A program made the translations under genes and the position numbers. Under the pieces are notes generated by a model, which saw only the letters and a program-made list of their open reading frames with translations, made no database searches and was not told the DNA's origin. Below, piece after piece: positions 16,736 through 26,330 of a DNA stretch of 64,000 nucleotides (positions are counted from its first letter, which is position 1; the number at the start of each line of letters is the position of its first letter). Source of the stretch: Planctomycetaceae bacterium (lineage in GTDB: Bacteria; Planctomycetota; Planctomycetia; Pirellulales; Pirellulaceae); the NCBI GenBank assembly GCA_027487485.1, contig JAIYDN010000012.1, positions 62,001 through 126,000 of the forward strand, written 5' to 3'.

Positions 16736-16779
16736 AGTAGCGATGATTGGACTCGAACCAACGACCCACGGCTTATGAA
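16736..16779. repeat. Right attachment site of the island
   Basis: Identical over 44 bp to 6281-6324. It is the 3' half of the intact tRNA-Met gene plus 2 bp behind it. The integrase start lies 119 bp away, with a candidate arm-type word at 16646-16661 between. Confidence 0.9.
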
Positions 16780-16811
16780 GCCGTTGCTCTAACCGACTGA
16801 GCTACATCGCC
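16738..16811 (-). tRNA. tRNA-Met (CAT), elongator type
   Basis: On the minus strand GGCGATG pairs with CATCGCT (one G-U at the end), followed by A; the D arm has AGCTCAGTCGGTTAGAGC, the anticodon arm ACGGC TTCATAA GCCGT, and the T arm GTTGGTTCGAGTCCAAT. The anticodon is CAT. The 1-72 pair is G-U and there is no initiator-type three G-C anticodon stem, so it is an elongator; a tRNA-Ile2 with modified CAT cannot be excluded. CCA is not encoded. The 3' half doubles as the island attachment site. Confidence 0.93.
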
Positions 16812-16821
16812 TTGTTTTTAG

Positions 16822-16894
<73 letters not shown>

Positions 16895-17014
16895 GTTTTT
16901 TACCTGGCAATCCCCCCTAAGACAGGGAAAATCTCGACCAAGTTCGCAAAAGAGTATCCTGGCCCCGCCACCTAGTCAAGTTCATCGTTCCTTCTTCCCA
17001 AAACCTTTGGAATA

Positions 17015-18004
17015 TCAGGTTGCTACCGAGGATTTTGCCGTCGCTTGCCATACGTCGCGAATCATGTCGTCTAATTCAAAGGATGGACGGTATGGAATCG
17101 TCTCTTTCAGGCGTGTCAAATCAGGAACTCGGCGGCGAATGTCCTCAAAATCGTCGTCGTAAGCCTCGGAATACGATTGGAATTGGATCTCGCACGCCGG
17201 ATTCACAATCGCAATCACCCGTTTCGCCATTTCCAAGATCGAAATGGGAGTGTCCGCTCCAATGTTGTAAATTCGGCCGAAGCTGCCCGGTGTATTCATC
17301 AACCCCACGACCGCCCCTACCACGTCGGAAACGTGAGCAAAACAACGTTCTTGCTTGCCGTCGTCATGCACGATCAACGGCTTGCCCGCCATCGCAGCCT
17401 GGATGAACCGTGGCAAAACCATCCCGTACGCCCCCGACTGCCTGGGCCCCACCACGTTGAAAAACCGGCCAATGACTACCTTCATCGCATTTTCGCGAAC
17501 GCAGGCAAGGGCCAAGAATTCGTCGATCGCCTTGCTCGCCCCGTAGCTCCATCGAGGCTTGGTCGTCGAACCGAACACCAAATCATCATTTTCATTCCAT
17601 ATCGACTTGGGGTTCTTCCCATAAACTTCACTGGTGCTGGCCAAGAACAAGGAAATCGGCCGACCTGCCAAATGGATCCGCCTAATTTCCTCCAGCAACA
17701 ATTGGGTCGGATAAATATTGCGATGGATCGTTTGGATCGGATGTTTGGCGATCAAGGCTACGCCGACCGCCGCCGCCAAGTGATACACCACATCCACATC
17801 GGCACATACTTCGCCAATCAGATCAGGGTTTCCCAGATCCGCATGCACAACCTTCAATTGGGGGTGGCTGAGCAAATGATCCAAATTGCTTTTTTGCCCG
17901 GTGCTCAGGTCGTCCACGATCGTGACGTAATGCTGTTGCTGTAGAAGCAATTCCGTCAAATGAGATCCAATGAATCCATTTCCGCCGGTAACGAGAATGC
18001 GCAT
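17015..18004 (-). CDS. NAD-dependent epimerase/dehydratase (extended SDR, nucleotide-sugar type)
   Basis: A 329-residue extended short-chain dehydrogenase. The Rossmann motif TGGNGFIG is at 6-13, followed by the acidic VDDLS end of beta-2; the active-site Tyr154-x-x-x-Lys158 is in YGASK, with SEVYG before it. ERCFAHVSDVVGAV and YNIGADTPISI are the usual substrate-domain blocks of UDP-glucose 4-epimerase and UDP-glucuronate decarboxylase relatives. It probably interconverts a nucleotide sugar for surface polysaccharide. The exact substrate cannot be read from the motifs. The 120 bp between its stop and tRNA-Ala are empty. Confidence 0.85.
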   Translation of the reverse strand: MRILVTGGNGFIGSHLTELLLQQQHYVTIVDDLSTGQKSNLDHLLSHPQLKVVHADLGNPDLIGEVCADVDVVYHLAAAVGVALIAKHPIQTIHRNIYPTQLLLEEIRRIHLAGRPISLFLASTSEVYGKNPKSIWNENDDLVFGSTTKPRWSYGASKAIDEFLALACVRENAMKVVIGRFFNVVGPRQSGAYGMVLPRFIQAAMAGKPLIVHDDGKQERCFAHVSDVVGAVVGLMNTPGSFGRIYNIGADTPISILEMAKRVIAIVNPACEIQFQSYSEAYDDDFEDIRRRVPDLTRLKETIPYRPSFELDDMIRDVWQATAKSSVAT

Positions 18005-18285
18005 TTGCTAGCTTTACAATGTTGTTGCGAAGGTGACTTCCGAGGAAAAACCGGTCGCCAAGGTCGGTCGAGTGCAACGCCTTCGCAAGATTTAGCGACT
18101 ACGTTGCCGCTACCTGGCAAACGATGCAAGCCAATCGAAAACCATTCACGCTTCGCGTCTAACTTTCCGATTGCTTAGTACTACGGTAAACTACAGACTC
18201 GGTTCGGCCAACACCTTCACTGGTGTAGGGACGCGACTTCTGCTGTCGACTATCGGTTCTATTCAGCGACAACGTCGGAATTACC

Positions 18286-21200
18286 ATGAAAAATCACGCT
18301 AAGAACTTTTCTCAATTCTCGCAAGTCTCTCGGGCCAAGCTAGTAGCAAAACGCCTGTTTGCCTTGAGCCTGATGAGTGGGCTGATTTTTGGACCTGCGT
18401 ATGGGCAGCAGTCCGGAGACAAGCCGAAGTCTCCCCCCCCAGCGTCTCGCGGTGCGAAACCTGGGCCGAAAATGACGGAGAAAGAAAAGAGAGAAGAAAA
18501 GGCTCGCGAGCTTTTTGCAGACGCCGCAAATGCCCAAAACAACGGCGCGTTTGAATTGGCAATCGAGCAGTGGAAGCAGCTATTGAAGGACTTCCCGACG
18601 GACGCCCTGGCTTCGAGCGCTCATCATTTTCTGGGTGTCTGTTATTTGCAGAAAGAGACTCCCGATTACGAACTCGCTATCACCGAATTCAACGCGGCTC
18701 TCCAAGATGCGGAACTGAAGCAGCGCGAAGAAGCACTCGTCAATTTGGGCTGGAGTCTCTATCAAACCGGCATGTCCGCTGCTGAACCGGCTAGAAAAAA
18801 GACTCTGGCCGAATCGGTTCGAGTACTAAACTTGCTTACGGAAAAGTATCCGGACGGCAGCTTCACGGACAAAGCTCTGTTTTATGCAGCAGAATCGGAA
18901 TCAAGGCTTGGAAATCTGGACCGAGCCGCAGCGCTCTACAACCAATTGGTTCAGAACAAGAACATGCAGTCGTCCTCCGTTCGGCCGGACGCTATCTTCG
19001 GCCTGGCGCTGACTTACGACGAGCAGCAGCAAACCAAACTTGCAAAAGAATACTACGATCTGTTTCTTGGTAAATATTCTAAGCACGCATTGGCCCGCGA
19101 AGTAAAACTGCGCAGTGCCGAAATTGCTCTCAAGGACAATCAAGCGGAACAAGCTGTCGAGCTGCTAAAACAAGTGGTGTCGTCAAGCGAATTTGAAAAG
19201 AGTCCCAATGCGGATTACGCGTTGTATCGATATGGCTACGCTTTGGCGAAGGCGGGTAAGTTCAACGAATCCGCAGAGGCCTACAAGAAACTTGCGGAGC
19301 TTTTTCCCAAATCACAATTCTCACAAAACTCTTCGTTGGCTGCCGGCCAAACTCTTTTGCGAGACAAAAAATACGACGAAGCCCGGCAAACGTTCGAACG
19401 GCTGTTAGCGGGCAAAGACGAGCGGGCTGTCGAAGCGGCTCATTGGATCTGCCAAATTGCAATCTTGAAAAACACGCCTGCGGACGCAGTTCCCGTTGCA
19501 CGCCAAGCGTTGGCATGGGGTGTTTCATCCCCAATGACCGTTCTGCTGCGAATGGATTTGGCGGATGGGTTGTCAGCTTCGAATGAAGGTCGCGAGGAAG
19601 CGAAGAAACTTTACGAGCAGATTGCATTAGAAAACCCAGACGATCCGATCGCTCCCCGAGCAACCTACAACGCCGCATTCGCAGCCTTGCAATTGGGCGC
19701 TCAAGCGGACGCCCAACGTTGGAGCGAAGCATTTGCAAAACGATTCCCCAACGATCCGTTGGCTTCGGATGTCGCTTACATCCGCTCCGAAGCAGCTCTG
19801 CAATTGGGCCAACACGAGTCGGCCGCGACTGGCTTTGAACAACTGATCGCAGCCGAACCTGCGAGCCCAATGTTGCCATCCTGGGAGCTGCGACTAGCAA
19901 CCGCTCGATATCTGAACGGTCAGTACGACGAGGTCGTTCGTTTGACTTCCCAATCGCTGACGCAACAAAAAGATGCGATGATCCAGGCGGAAGCCTGGTT
20001 TCTGCAGGGTTCCAGCCAACTCAAGTTGTCCAAGTTTCCCGAAGCCATTCAAGCGCTTTCGAAATCGAACCAAACCAGCGCAACTTGGACACAGGCCGAC
20101 GAGGCATTATTGATGCTTGCTGAAGCGTACACTGCCAGCAACATGAAGGACCAAGCCAAGAGCACTTTGGAACGTCTTCTCAAAGAGTTCCCTAAGTCAC
20201 GGTTCAAAGCTCAGGTCGAGTTTCGGCTCGGACAGCTTTCGGCAAGCTCCAATGATTACACGAAAGCCCTTAGCTACTATGACTCGGTTCTATCATCGAC
20301 CAAAGACAAGTCGTTGATGGATTATGCAACGTATGGCAAAGCATTCGTTCTGATCCAACAGGACCAATTCGAACTTGCAAGCAAACTACTTCAGCCGCTC
20401 GCCATCCCCAGCAGAAATGATGGCGTAGGAATCGAAGCTAGGATCGCGATGAGTATTTGCCAAAGGCAATTGAATCGATCCGCAGATGCGATCACTCTTT
20501 TGAAGCAGCTGCAACAAGAAAAGCTATCTGAAGATCAGGCAAACAATGTAGCGTACGAGCTAGGTTTGGCTCAGGTTGCATCGAAGCAAATCGATCAAGC
20601 CATCGAAACTTTTCAGGCGTTGATTCAATCTTCGCCTCAGTTCCCACTGTTGGACAAAGTCTACTATGAACTTGCTTGGGCTCAGAAAGCCAATGGGGAT
20701 ACTGCCAAAGCCAATGAGGCCTTCCGTCAGTTAACCACGACCTATCCCAACAGCTCGCTAGCCGCAGAAGCCTTCTTCCATGTTGGACAATCGGAGTACG
20801 AGAACTCCAAGTACGATCGTGCCATCAAAGCATACACGGTTGCCGCAACGCGCAGCGTCGACGTGGCTTTGCTGGAGAAGTCGACCTACAAACTTGGTTG
20901 GGCCTATTTTCAGCAGCAGCAATACGATAAGGCGATCGAGCAGTTTGCAAAACAGACCAAAGACTTTCCGCAAGGAACCCTAAGCACCGACGCTTCTTTC
21001 ATGATCGCAGAAAGCCTGCTGAAATTGCAAAAGTATGCCGAAGCGTGGCCGCAGTATGAAGTCACACGTTCGAAATTAGAATCAGACAAATCAAGTTCCG
21101 TGAGCGATCAAGTCAAGTCGTTGCTTTATCTGCACGGGGCACAAGCAGCTCGCGAATTGAAGAAATGGAAAGAAGTCGAAAACTGGGTCGGTGCGTTGCA

Positions 21201-21651
21201 GTCCCGCGTACCAGATTCCCCTCATCTTGCAGTCGCAAAGTACGAACTGGCTTACGCGAAACAAAATCAGAAGAAGCCTTTGGAAGCGGTGCAACTGTAC
21301 AGTGAAATCGCTGAAGAGCAACGCAACGAAGTGGGGGCGAGATCGCGATTCATGATGGGTGAAGTCTTTTTCGCCGATCGCGAATTTGCAAAAGCAATTT
21401 CGGAATTCCAAAAGGTCATGTACGGTTACGGTGGAACACAAGCTCCTGAGGAAATCAAAAACTGGCAAGCTCGATCGGCGTTTGAAGCCGGTCGATGCAG
21501 CGAGGTTCTTATTTCAGACCAAGCTGGAGACAAGCGGAAAAAGGCCATCGATATCGCAAAGAAGTTCTATGATTTTGTGATCAACAATCACGAGACTCAT
21601 ACGCTCGCTAAACAAGCGCAAGATCGAATCGCAGAACTCGGGCGGATGTAA
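18286..21651 (+). CDS. Large secreted tetratricopeptide-repeat protein
   Basis: A 1121-residue protein with an N-terminal signal peptide (KRLFALSLMSGLIFGPAYG, cut near residue 41) and then more than twenty TPR units of the TPR_6/YbgF style, recognisable from A..LF.DA.NA..NGAFELAI, YP.G.FTDKALFYAAES, FP.S.F....L..G and QFAKQTKDFPQGTLSTDASF. A coiled, charged segment joins the signal peptide to the repeats (KMTEKEKREEKARELF). It is likely a periplasmic scaffold for a protein complex. The next gene starts 5 bp after the stop, so the two form an operon. No catalytic motif is seen. Confidence 0.85.
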   Translation: MKNHAKNFSQFSQVSRAKLVAKRLFALSLMSGLIFGPAYGQQSGDKPKSPPPASRGAKPGPKMTEKEKREEKARELFADAANAQNNGAFELAIEQWKQLLKDFPTDALASSAHHFLGVCYLQKETPDYELAITEFNAALQDAELKQREEALVNLGWSLYQTGMSAAEPARKKTLAESVRVLNLLTEKYPDGSFTDKALFYAAESESRLGNLDRAAALYNQLVQNKNMQSSSVRPDAIFGLALTYDEQQQTKLAKEYYDLFLGKYSKHALAREVKLRSAEIALKDNQAEQAVELLKQVVSSSEFEKSPNADYALYRYGYALAKAGKFNESAEAYKKLAELFPKSQFSQNSSLAAGQTLLRDKKYDEARQTFERLLAGKDERAVEAAHWICQIAILKNTPADAVPVARQALAWGVSSPMTVLLRMDLADGLSASNEGREEAKKLYEQIALENPDDPIAPRATYNAAFAALQLGAQADAQRWSEAFAKRFPNDPLASDVAYIRSEAALQLGQHESAATGFEQLIAAEPASPMLPSWELRLATARYLNGQYDEVVRLTSQSLTQQKDAMIQAEAWFLQGSSQLKLSKFPEAIQALSKSNQTSATWTQADEALLMLAEAYTASNMKDQAKSTLERLLKEFPKSRFKAQVEFRLGQLSASSNDYTKALSYYDSVLSSTKDKSLMDYATYGKAFVLIQQDQFELASKLLQPLAIPSRNDGVGIEARIAMSICQRQLNRSADAITLLKQLQQEKLSEDQANNVAYELGLAQVASKQIDQAIETFQALIQSSPQFPLLDKVYYELAWAQKANGDTAKANEAFRQLTTTYPNSSLAAEAFFHVGQSEYENSKYDRAIKAYTVAATRSVDVALLEKSTYKLGWAYFQQQQYDKAIEQFAKQTKDFPQGTLSTDASFMIAESLLKLQKYAEAWPQYEVTRSKLESDKSSSVSDQVKSLLYLHGAQAARELKKWKEVENWVGALQSRVPDSPHLAVAKYELAYAKQNQKKPLEAVQLYSEIAEEQRNEVGARSRFMMGEVFFADREFAKAISEFQKVMYGYGGTQAPEEIKNWQARSAFEAGRCSEVLISDQAGDKRKKAIDIAKKFYDFVINNHETHTLAKQAQDRIAELGRM

Positions 21652-21656
21652 AGGCT

Positions 21657-22757
21657 GTGGCCGATTGGGAGCACAGCCAGCTTGCAACGACGGCTATTGC
21701 AGCCATTCATCGCAATCTGCCGTGGCTGTATTCCGGCAACCTACACTCTACCGACAAATCTTCGTTCGAACACCCTATCGATTGGCAACGCATCGCTTCC
21801 TCTGGGTTTAGCGATTCGTCAATCTTCCAGCTAAAATTGCACAGTGGTAGCTTTGCAGTTCGAAGTTGGCCCAACACCCAAGCCAGCGTGGACAAAGTCG
21901 CGTTTTGGGACAGACTCCAGCGCAGTGATGTGTTTCGTCCGTTTCCAAAGCTTGTTCCCTGGATTGGGTATTCTCAAGAACAAGTTCTGTTGTTCCCTTG
22001 GGACGGCAAACTTTGGTCTCTTTCGGAGTGGATCGATGGGCGTCCGTTTCAAGAGGAGGACTTGTCGCTGGATCGAGTTGGCGAACTGGCGTCGATCTTG
22101 GCAAAGATCCACGTAGCAACGCTGGCGTCTCCTGCCCCAGAAGCTTCGGGGCCATCAAGGACGTTGGTCGAACGAGCACATTTCTTGGATCGGATCAGCC
22201 GCCGCTGGGAAACAAGCGTGATGGCTTCGGATTTCTTTCAACGGCAGGAACTGGTTGCTCCATTGATCCGATGCCTTGCGACCATCGATGCATACAAGAA
22301 ACCATGGTGTGAACGGCTGGAGCAAATCAGTCGGGCAGATCGCCGTCATCATTGGATTGTTCGAGACTTGTGGTATGAGAATGTGCTGGTACGTCCGTCG
22401 GGGGAATTCGCTTCGATTGTAGATCTGGGGGCCGCAAGGTTCGACTGGCCGGGGTTAGATTTCGTCAGACTCTTTGGAAGCCTTACGGGGGTAGCCAACA
22501 ATCAGTCCTGCGGGCGAATTTCAACCAGGGATTGGTGGGGAAAAGCCTATGCAATCTATACTTCCGGTCACCCCAACCATGCGCTTGGGACTATCAATGA
22601 GTGCATGGATTTGAATGAGATTGCGACAGCACTGTCGCTTGCACAATGGATGGAGTGGGTCGAAAATCGAACGGTCAAGTTAAACAGCTTCGAAGATGAA
22701 AATCGCATCGCACGAAGAATTCGGCAGTTGTGTCAGGCAGCGGCTTTGTTGCCGTGA
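21657..22757 (+). CDS. Aminoglycoside-phosphotransferase-family kinase (APH/choline-kinase fold)
   Basis: A 366-residue protein starting at GTG 21657, 5 bp after the stop of the TPR gene. The catalytic loop is IVRDLWYENVLV (consensus HxDxxxxN, with Asp and Asn kept and the His replaced by Val-Arg) near residue 235; SIVDLGAARFDWPGLDFVRLFG supplies the metal-binding Asp. These are the APH-fold landmarks. Family members phosphorylate small hydroxyl compounds such as aminoglycosides, choline or homoserine; nothing points to antibiotic resistance here. Overlap with the TPR operon suggests a linked role, but I cannot name the substrate. Confidence 0.75.
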   Translation: MADWEHSQLATTAIAAIHRNLPWLYSGNLHSTDKSSFEHPIDWQRIASSGFSDSSIFQLKLHSGSFAVRSWPNTQASVDKVAFWDRLQRSDVFRPFPKLVPWIGYSQEQVLLFPWDGKLWSLSEWIDGRPFQEEDLSLDRVGELASILAKIHVATLASPAPEASGPSRTLVERAHFLDRISRRWETSVMASDFFQRQELVAPLIRCLATIDAYKKPWCERLEQISRADRRHHWIVRDLWYENVLVRPSGEFASIVDLGAARFDWPGLDFVRLFGSLTGVANNQSCGRISTRDWWGKAYAIYTSGHPNHALGTINECMDLNEIATALSLAQWMEWVENRTVKLNSFEDENRIARRIRQLCQAAALLP

Positions 22758-22780
22758 TAAGGTCTTCTCTGGGGGCTCGG

Positions 22781-23518
22781 CTAGGCAGACAGCCGAATCG
22801 GAGTTGGGAATTCGATCAAGAATTTTGTCCCTCGCCCTACTTCACTTTGGACAGCGATCCGTCCACCGTGAGCCTCGATGATTTTTCTGGCTGTTGGCAG
22901 ACCAAGGCCGGACCCGCCATGCTTGGTCGAATAGAATGGCTCAAACATTCTCATCGCTGTGACTTCGTCCATGCCACCACCCGTATCAATCATTTCCATC
23001 GCGATCCCGCCTGGAACGGTACAGGTTCTGACCAAGAGCTCACCTCCGTCGGGCATGGCTTCCATGGCATTTTTGACTAAGTTCAGCAAGGCTGCCTGAA
23101 GAGAATCGCTGTGAAGCTTGATGTTCGGTAAGCTCGAATCCAAATAGGTTTTCAGGTGAATACCGCAGCGGTCTGCCTGTGCTTTGTACAGTAGCAGAAC
23201 GGCTTCGATATTATCATTGAGCGAACCTGGGGTCATGTCCAAGTCTCGCATGGTGGCGAATCGCAAGAAGTCTCGGAGAAGGTTTTCTAGCCGATTGCAT
23301 TGCTGGCGAATCATATCCACCTTGGCAACCGCACGTCTTTGCCCTGGCCAAGGGCTTTCTTCAAGCTCCTCACATAGCAAGTCCGTGTTCATGTGAATCA
23401 CGGACAATGGGTTCTTGATTTCGTGCGCAAGGGAGCCCGCTAATTCGGCCAATTCGTTGTATTGGCGACGAAGCTCGTCAATGGCTTGTTGTTTCTCGTC
23501 CAGAAATTCGTTGTTCAT
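22781..23518 (-). CDS. Soluble sensor histidine kinase
   Basis: A 245-residue kinase without membrane segments. Order: a short N-terminal coiled coil (EKQQAIDELRRQYNELAELAG), the HisKA phospho-acceptor helix with His32 in AHEIKNPL, and the HATPase domain with N box NLVKNAMEAMP, G1 DTGGGM, F box FEPFYSTK and G2 GSGLGL. It has no sensor domain beyond the coiled coil and no response regulator nearby, so input must come from a partner protein. It converges with the phosphotransferase gene (24 bp between stops) and lies 23 bp downstream of the vWA gene on the same strand, so the two may be cotranscribed. Confidence 0.9.
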   Translation of the reverse strand: MNNEFLDEKQQAIDELRRQYNELAELAGSLAHEIKNPLSVIHMNTDLLCEELEESPWPGQRRAVAKVDMIRQQCNRLENLLRDFLRFATMRDLDMTPGSLNDNIEAVLLLYKAQADRCGIHLKTYLDSSLPNIKLHSDSLQAALLNLVKNAMEAMPDGGELLVRTCTVPGGIAMEMIDTGGGMDEVTAMRMFEPFYSTKHGGSGLGLPTARKIIEAHGGRIAVQSEVGRGTKFLIEFPTPIRLSA

Positions 23519-23541
23519 AGACGGATATTGTAGAGCCCGCG

Positions 23542-25749
23542 TTAAATCTTGGTAACGGGTCGTTTAGGAGCGGGTGGCTTTAGCATCCTCGCTTGCTCAT
23601 CCTGGGCCGGCGTTGGAGTGTTGTTGGGAGGAGTGTTGTTCATCCTAGCTGGTGGAGCAAGGTCGGTGAACGACTCGGTCCATTCCCAGCCCATTTTGTG
23701 GTCCAGCTCTCGCTGAGCCAGAAGAGACCACGGAGTACCCTTATGTTTTTCGATAACGCCGTTTAGCAGCTCTTGAGCCAGCTTTGCCTCCTTCTCCAGC
23801 TTGCTATCGACCGAGATCGAATCGGTGGCTTGAAGATTCCATGTATTGCTTTCTGGCTTTTGGAAGTTCATTCCGCGTTTTGCTTTCGCCAACATCGCAT
23901 TGTACGATTCTGCTCGCACTTTGGCAGCCAGTGCGGTTCCGTAGGACAGGTCAAAGCTGGCAAGCCAACGAGGCGAGGTCTCTTTGCTTCGGAGCTTTTC
24001 GCCCTCGGCAAGAATCATGCACATGTTCATGAGTTCTGGAGCGAGCCGAGCGGATTCTTGTTGAGCCTCTGTCAATTCACCGACGAAACGGGCCTCATCG
24101 CGTTTCACAAAGACCTGTTTGGGTTTATCAAGCGTTCCGACACGCGACAGCCTAGACGCTTGAATCAACGCGACTCGCATCGGGCTCTTCTTGACTCGGG
24201 ACAGATACTCACTTTCGCTCACATAATCTGGGCGATAGCGGTCCATGACATCGGGTGAAAAGAAATAGCTCATACGGGACGCGAACGCTTCGATCTGACC
24301 TGCATCAATTCGTTTTCCGACTGAACGATTGGGATGGATCGAAAAATAGATCCCGCCTGTTTCGTAGCACATGCGCGACAGTGCATAGGGGCCAAAGCCC
24401 GAATCGATGACGGGTTCTTCAAAGTAGTTTTCCTGGTAACCCAACTGCACTCGTTCTGGAAACAGAGTCTCTGGGCCTTGATCAACTTGTCGCCAGTCTG
24501 GGGTTTGATCGTATTTGGGATCTGGGTCCACAAACTTGATGTACGTGAACTCGCGGCCAAAGGGGGCGGGTACGCCGAGAACGTGTGACTGAATACCAAA
24601 TTTCTTGCACAAGGCGATCGCTTCTTCTGCCTTCGGGAGGTCGTCTCCTCGTTCGTCCGTGATCGTGATCAAGATCACATTGCGTTCTGGGTCCGATGCT
24701 CCTCGTGACGTTCTCATGCCTTTGTATTTGTCCGCGACGGTTTTGATAGCTCCAAAGACCATTTCAACACCCGACTCGTCTATTTCGATCTGGTCGATGG
24801 CGTTTCGGATTTCTTCAAGATCCGGAGTTGGTTTTTTGGTCAGAAACTGAACATCGTTTCCAAAAGAAACGATCGATGTCAGCAGAGAGTCTTGAGCACT
24901 GTTGGCCCCGCCCCTTTTTTGCTTTTCGGCTTGGACGATTCCTAGTTCTTCGTAGATGCGGTCAAAACGATCGCGAATTTCTTTGCGGCGTTGTACCATC
25001 GAAATGGAGCTGTCGAAAATCCAAACGACCAAGGTTGGTCGCTGTTCGATGGCCCGAAGCAGTTCGTAAGTGATACGATCTACAGCGCCCTCGGTGCCTG
25101 TTTCGCCCACTCCGGTCATTCCGCGGACAGCTTGTTTTGAATCGGTCAAACCGATGGCCTCTTTGATATCGATGGAGACGTGGACGTTTCCATTGGGCAT
25201 CACAACATCAATAGGCATCGTTGGTATTTCAGACACTTCGGCCAGCGATTCCGCGGCCGACATCGCCATATCGGTGATACCGATCGAATTCGCGCCGATT
25301 TCCTCCGAGGGAGCTTCCGAGTAGGCGATGTCGTTCACCACATCCAACGGCTGAAGCTCGTCAGCGATGGGTTCCGATTCGATAAAAACGGACAAGATTT
25401 CTGGCTGGCTAACAACGGTGTAAGAAGCCAAGCCTACCACGATGACAACGTGGACGACCATGCTGATCAAGAAGGATTTGGTTTCTGGATCTAGCCAGCC
25501 ACTTTTCCCTTCGATGTCATCCTCTTCATCGTCATCTTCGTCTTCGTCTTCATCTTCCTCATCGAAGTCGTCATCCTCCAGCTCATCATCTTCGAGGTCA
25601 TCGTCGTCCTCGAATTCTTCATCCTCAAACTCTTCTTGGGAGCCTTGGTTTTCGACAGAATGTGCAGCCAGAGGTGTAGGGGCGCCTTCATTCCGTTGTG
25701 GACTGGTTTCTTGGAGCTTGTTCGTGAGGTTACGGATTCGTTTCAGCAT
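23542..25749 (-). CDS. Membrane vWA-domain protein with an extremely acidic segment
   Basis: A 735-residue product from ATG 25749. The frame is open to 25968, but the extra 73 residues look random, so the downstream ATG (MLKRIRNLTNKLQE) is preferred. A tract of about 45 residues made almost only of Asp and Glu lies near 35-85, followed by one membrane helix (SFLISMVVHVVIVVGLASY). The vWA domain starts at TLVVWIFDSSISMVQRRKEI, with the MIDAS DSSIS motif, and includes ILITITDERGDD. The C-terminal third is helical, ending in a Pro-rich tail. vWA domains bind ligands through a metal ion; the target is unknown. The Asp/Glu tract faces the cytoplasm if the single helix is a signal anchor. Confidence 0.8.
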   Translation of the reverse strand: MLKRIRNLTNKLQETSPQRNEGAPTPLAAHSVENQGSQEEFEDEEFEDDDDLEDDELEDDDFDEEDEDEDEDDDEEDDIEGKSGWLDPETKSFLISMVVHVVIVVGLASYTVVSQPEILSVFIESEPIADELQPLDVVNDIAYSEAPSEEIGANSIGITDMAMSAAESLAEVSEIPTMPIDVVMPNGNVHVSIDIKEAIGLTDSKQAVRGMTGVGETGTEGAVDRITYELLRAIEQRPTLVVWIFDSSISMVQRRKEIRDRFDRIYEELGIVQAEKQKRGGANSAQDSLLTSIVSFGNDVQFLTKKPTPDLEEIRNAIDQIEIDESGVEMVFGAIKTVADKYKGMRTSRGASDPERNVILITITDERGDDLPKAEEAIALCKKFGIQSHVLGVPAPFGREFTYIKFVDPDPKYDQTPDWRQVDQGPETLFPERVQLGYQENYFEEPVIDSGFGPYALSRMCYETGGIYFSIHPNRSVGKRIDAGQIEAFASRMSYFFSPDVMDRYRPDYVSESEYLSRVKKSPMRVALIQASRLSRVGTLDKPKQVFVKRDEARFVGELTEAQQESARLAPELMNMCMILAEGEKLRSKETSPRWLASFDLSYGTALAAKVRAESYNAMLAKAKRGMNFQKPESNTWNLQATDSISVDSKLEKEAKLAQELLNGVIEKHKGTPWSLLAQRELDHKMGWEWTESFTDLAPPARMNNTPPNNTPTPAQDEQARMLKPPAPKRPVTKI

Positions 25750-26073
25750 GGAACGGAACTCGATGGTTGCGATCTTAGGAACCCACAGGGAGGGGAAATC
25801 GGCGAATGAATGCTTTAGAGGCTGACTGTACCAGCTTACTCTATTGTCTTGCAGGAAAGCTGGCGGTTCAACTGCAATAGTTTTCGAGCCACCTAACAAA
25901 TACTCATTTTTCGGGGTTCGGCTGGTGATTTTCAACCAGGTTTCACGTAAAAACGCTGTTTTAAGCATTTTTTCCTCCCCAATCCGCCCGAAAGTCGCCC
26001 CAGATCCCCATTGCGACAGGGTTCGCCCAATAGGGTAGCATCTCCGATGTGGCGGCTTGAATGAGCAAGACAG

Positions 26074-26330
26074 CGAGCCAATGTAGCTTTCTATTGAGTT
26101 CCCCCCAGTCGGAAGCTACAACTGGAATCTACCCGCGATTCTCCCTTTAAATCTTATTTTCCGTTTTGGCCTCCTTCGGGCTCGTCCCGGTCGGAGCCAG
26201 CGTTCGCGTCTGTTTGTAGCTTTCAGTTGTGTGCTCCGCCGAGATAAACTCGGCGGAAGCGGGTGCTGGCCCAGTGTGAGTGGTAGCTCTCATTTGTGCG
26301 CCCCGCCGAGACGAGCTCGACGGAAGCGAG
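26074..26330. repeat. 255 bp direct repeat, copy 1
   Basis: Aligns over its whole length with 26794-27048 at roughly 85-90 percent identity by eye. Each copy contains GTAGCTTTC units, a perfect hairpin CCGCCGAG-ATAAA-CTCGGCGG (copy 1 near 26237-26257) and an imperfect CCGCCGAG-ACGAG-CTCGACGG hairpin at its right end. No gene lies inside. From 25750 to 26073 nothing else is seen. Confidence 0.85.

Larger units (their letters stand above)
6281..16779. mobile_element. 10.5 kb genomic island integrated in a tRNA-Met gene, with an integron-type attC array
   Basis: The limits are a perfect 44 bp direct repeat (6281-6324 and 16736-16779) that corresponds to the anticodon-to-3' part of the tRNA-Met gene at 16738-16811. 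A tyrosine integrase gene lies just inside the tRNA end, the classical arrangement of tRNA-targeted islands. Cargo from left to right: HsdR-N type nuclease, CoiA-like protein, a reversed two-gene unit, an Abi_C protein, a degraded HNH-like start, a GYF-like membrane protein, a polymerase-like protein and a DUF1580 protein. The four attC-like sites divide the left half into cassettes. The integrase is frameshifted, so the island may now be immobile unless helped in trans. Confidence 0.88.

Noticed and set aside
19262-19900. A 212-codon minus-strand frame inside the TPR gene
   Set aside because: Arg- and Leu-rich shadow of well-supported TPR coding sequence, with no domain or start signal.
25442-25825. 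A plus-strand frame with a long serine run
   Set aside because: It is the antisense of the Asp/Glu tract of the vWA gene; reverse complements of GAT/GAA/GAG codons give Ser-rich text.
25750-25968. N-terminal extension of the vWA protein
   Set aside because: Residues look random and a good start (MLKRIRNLTNKLQE) lies directly before the acidic tract.
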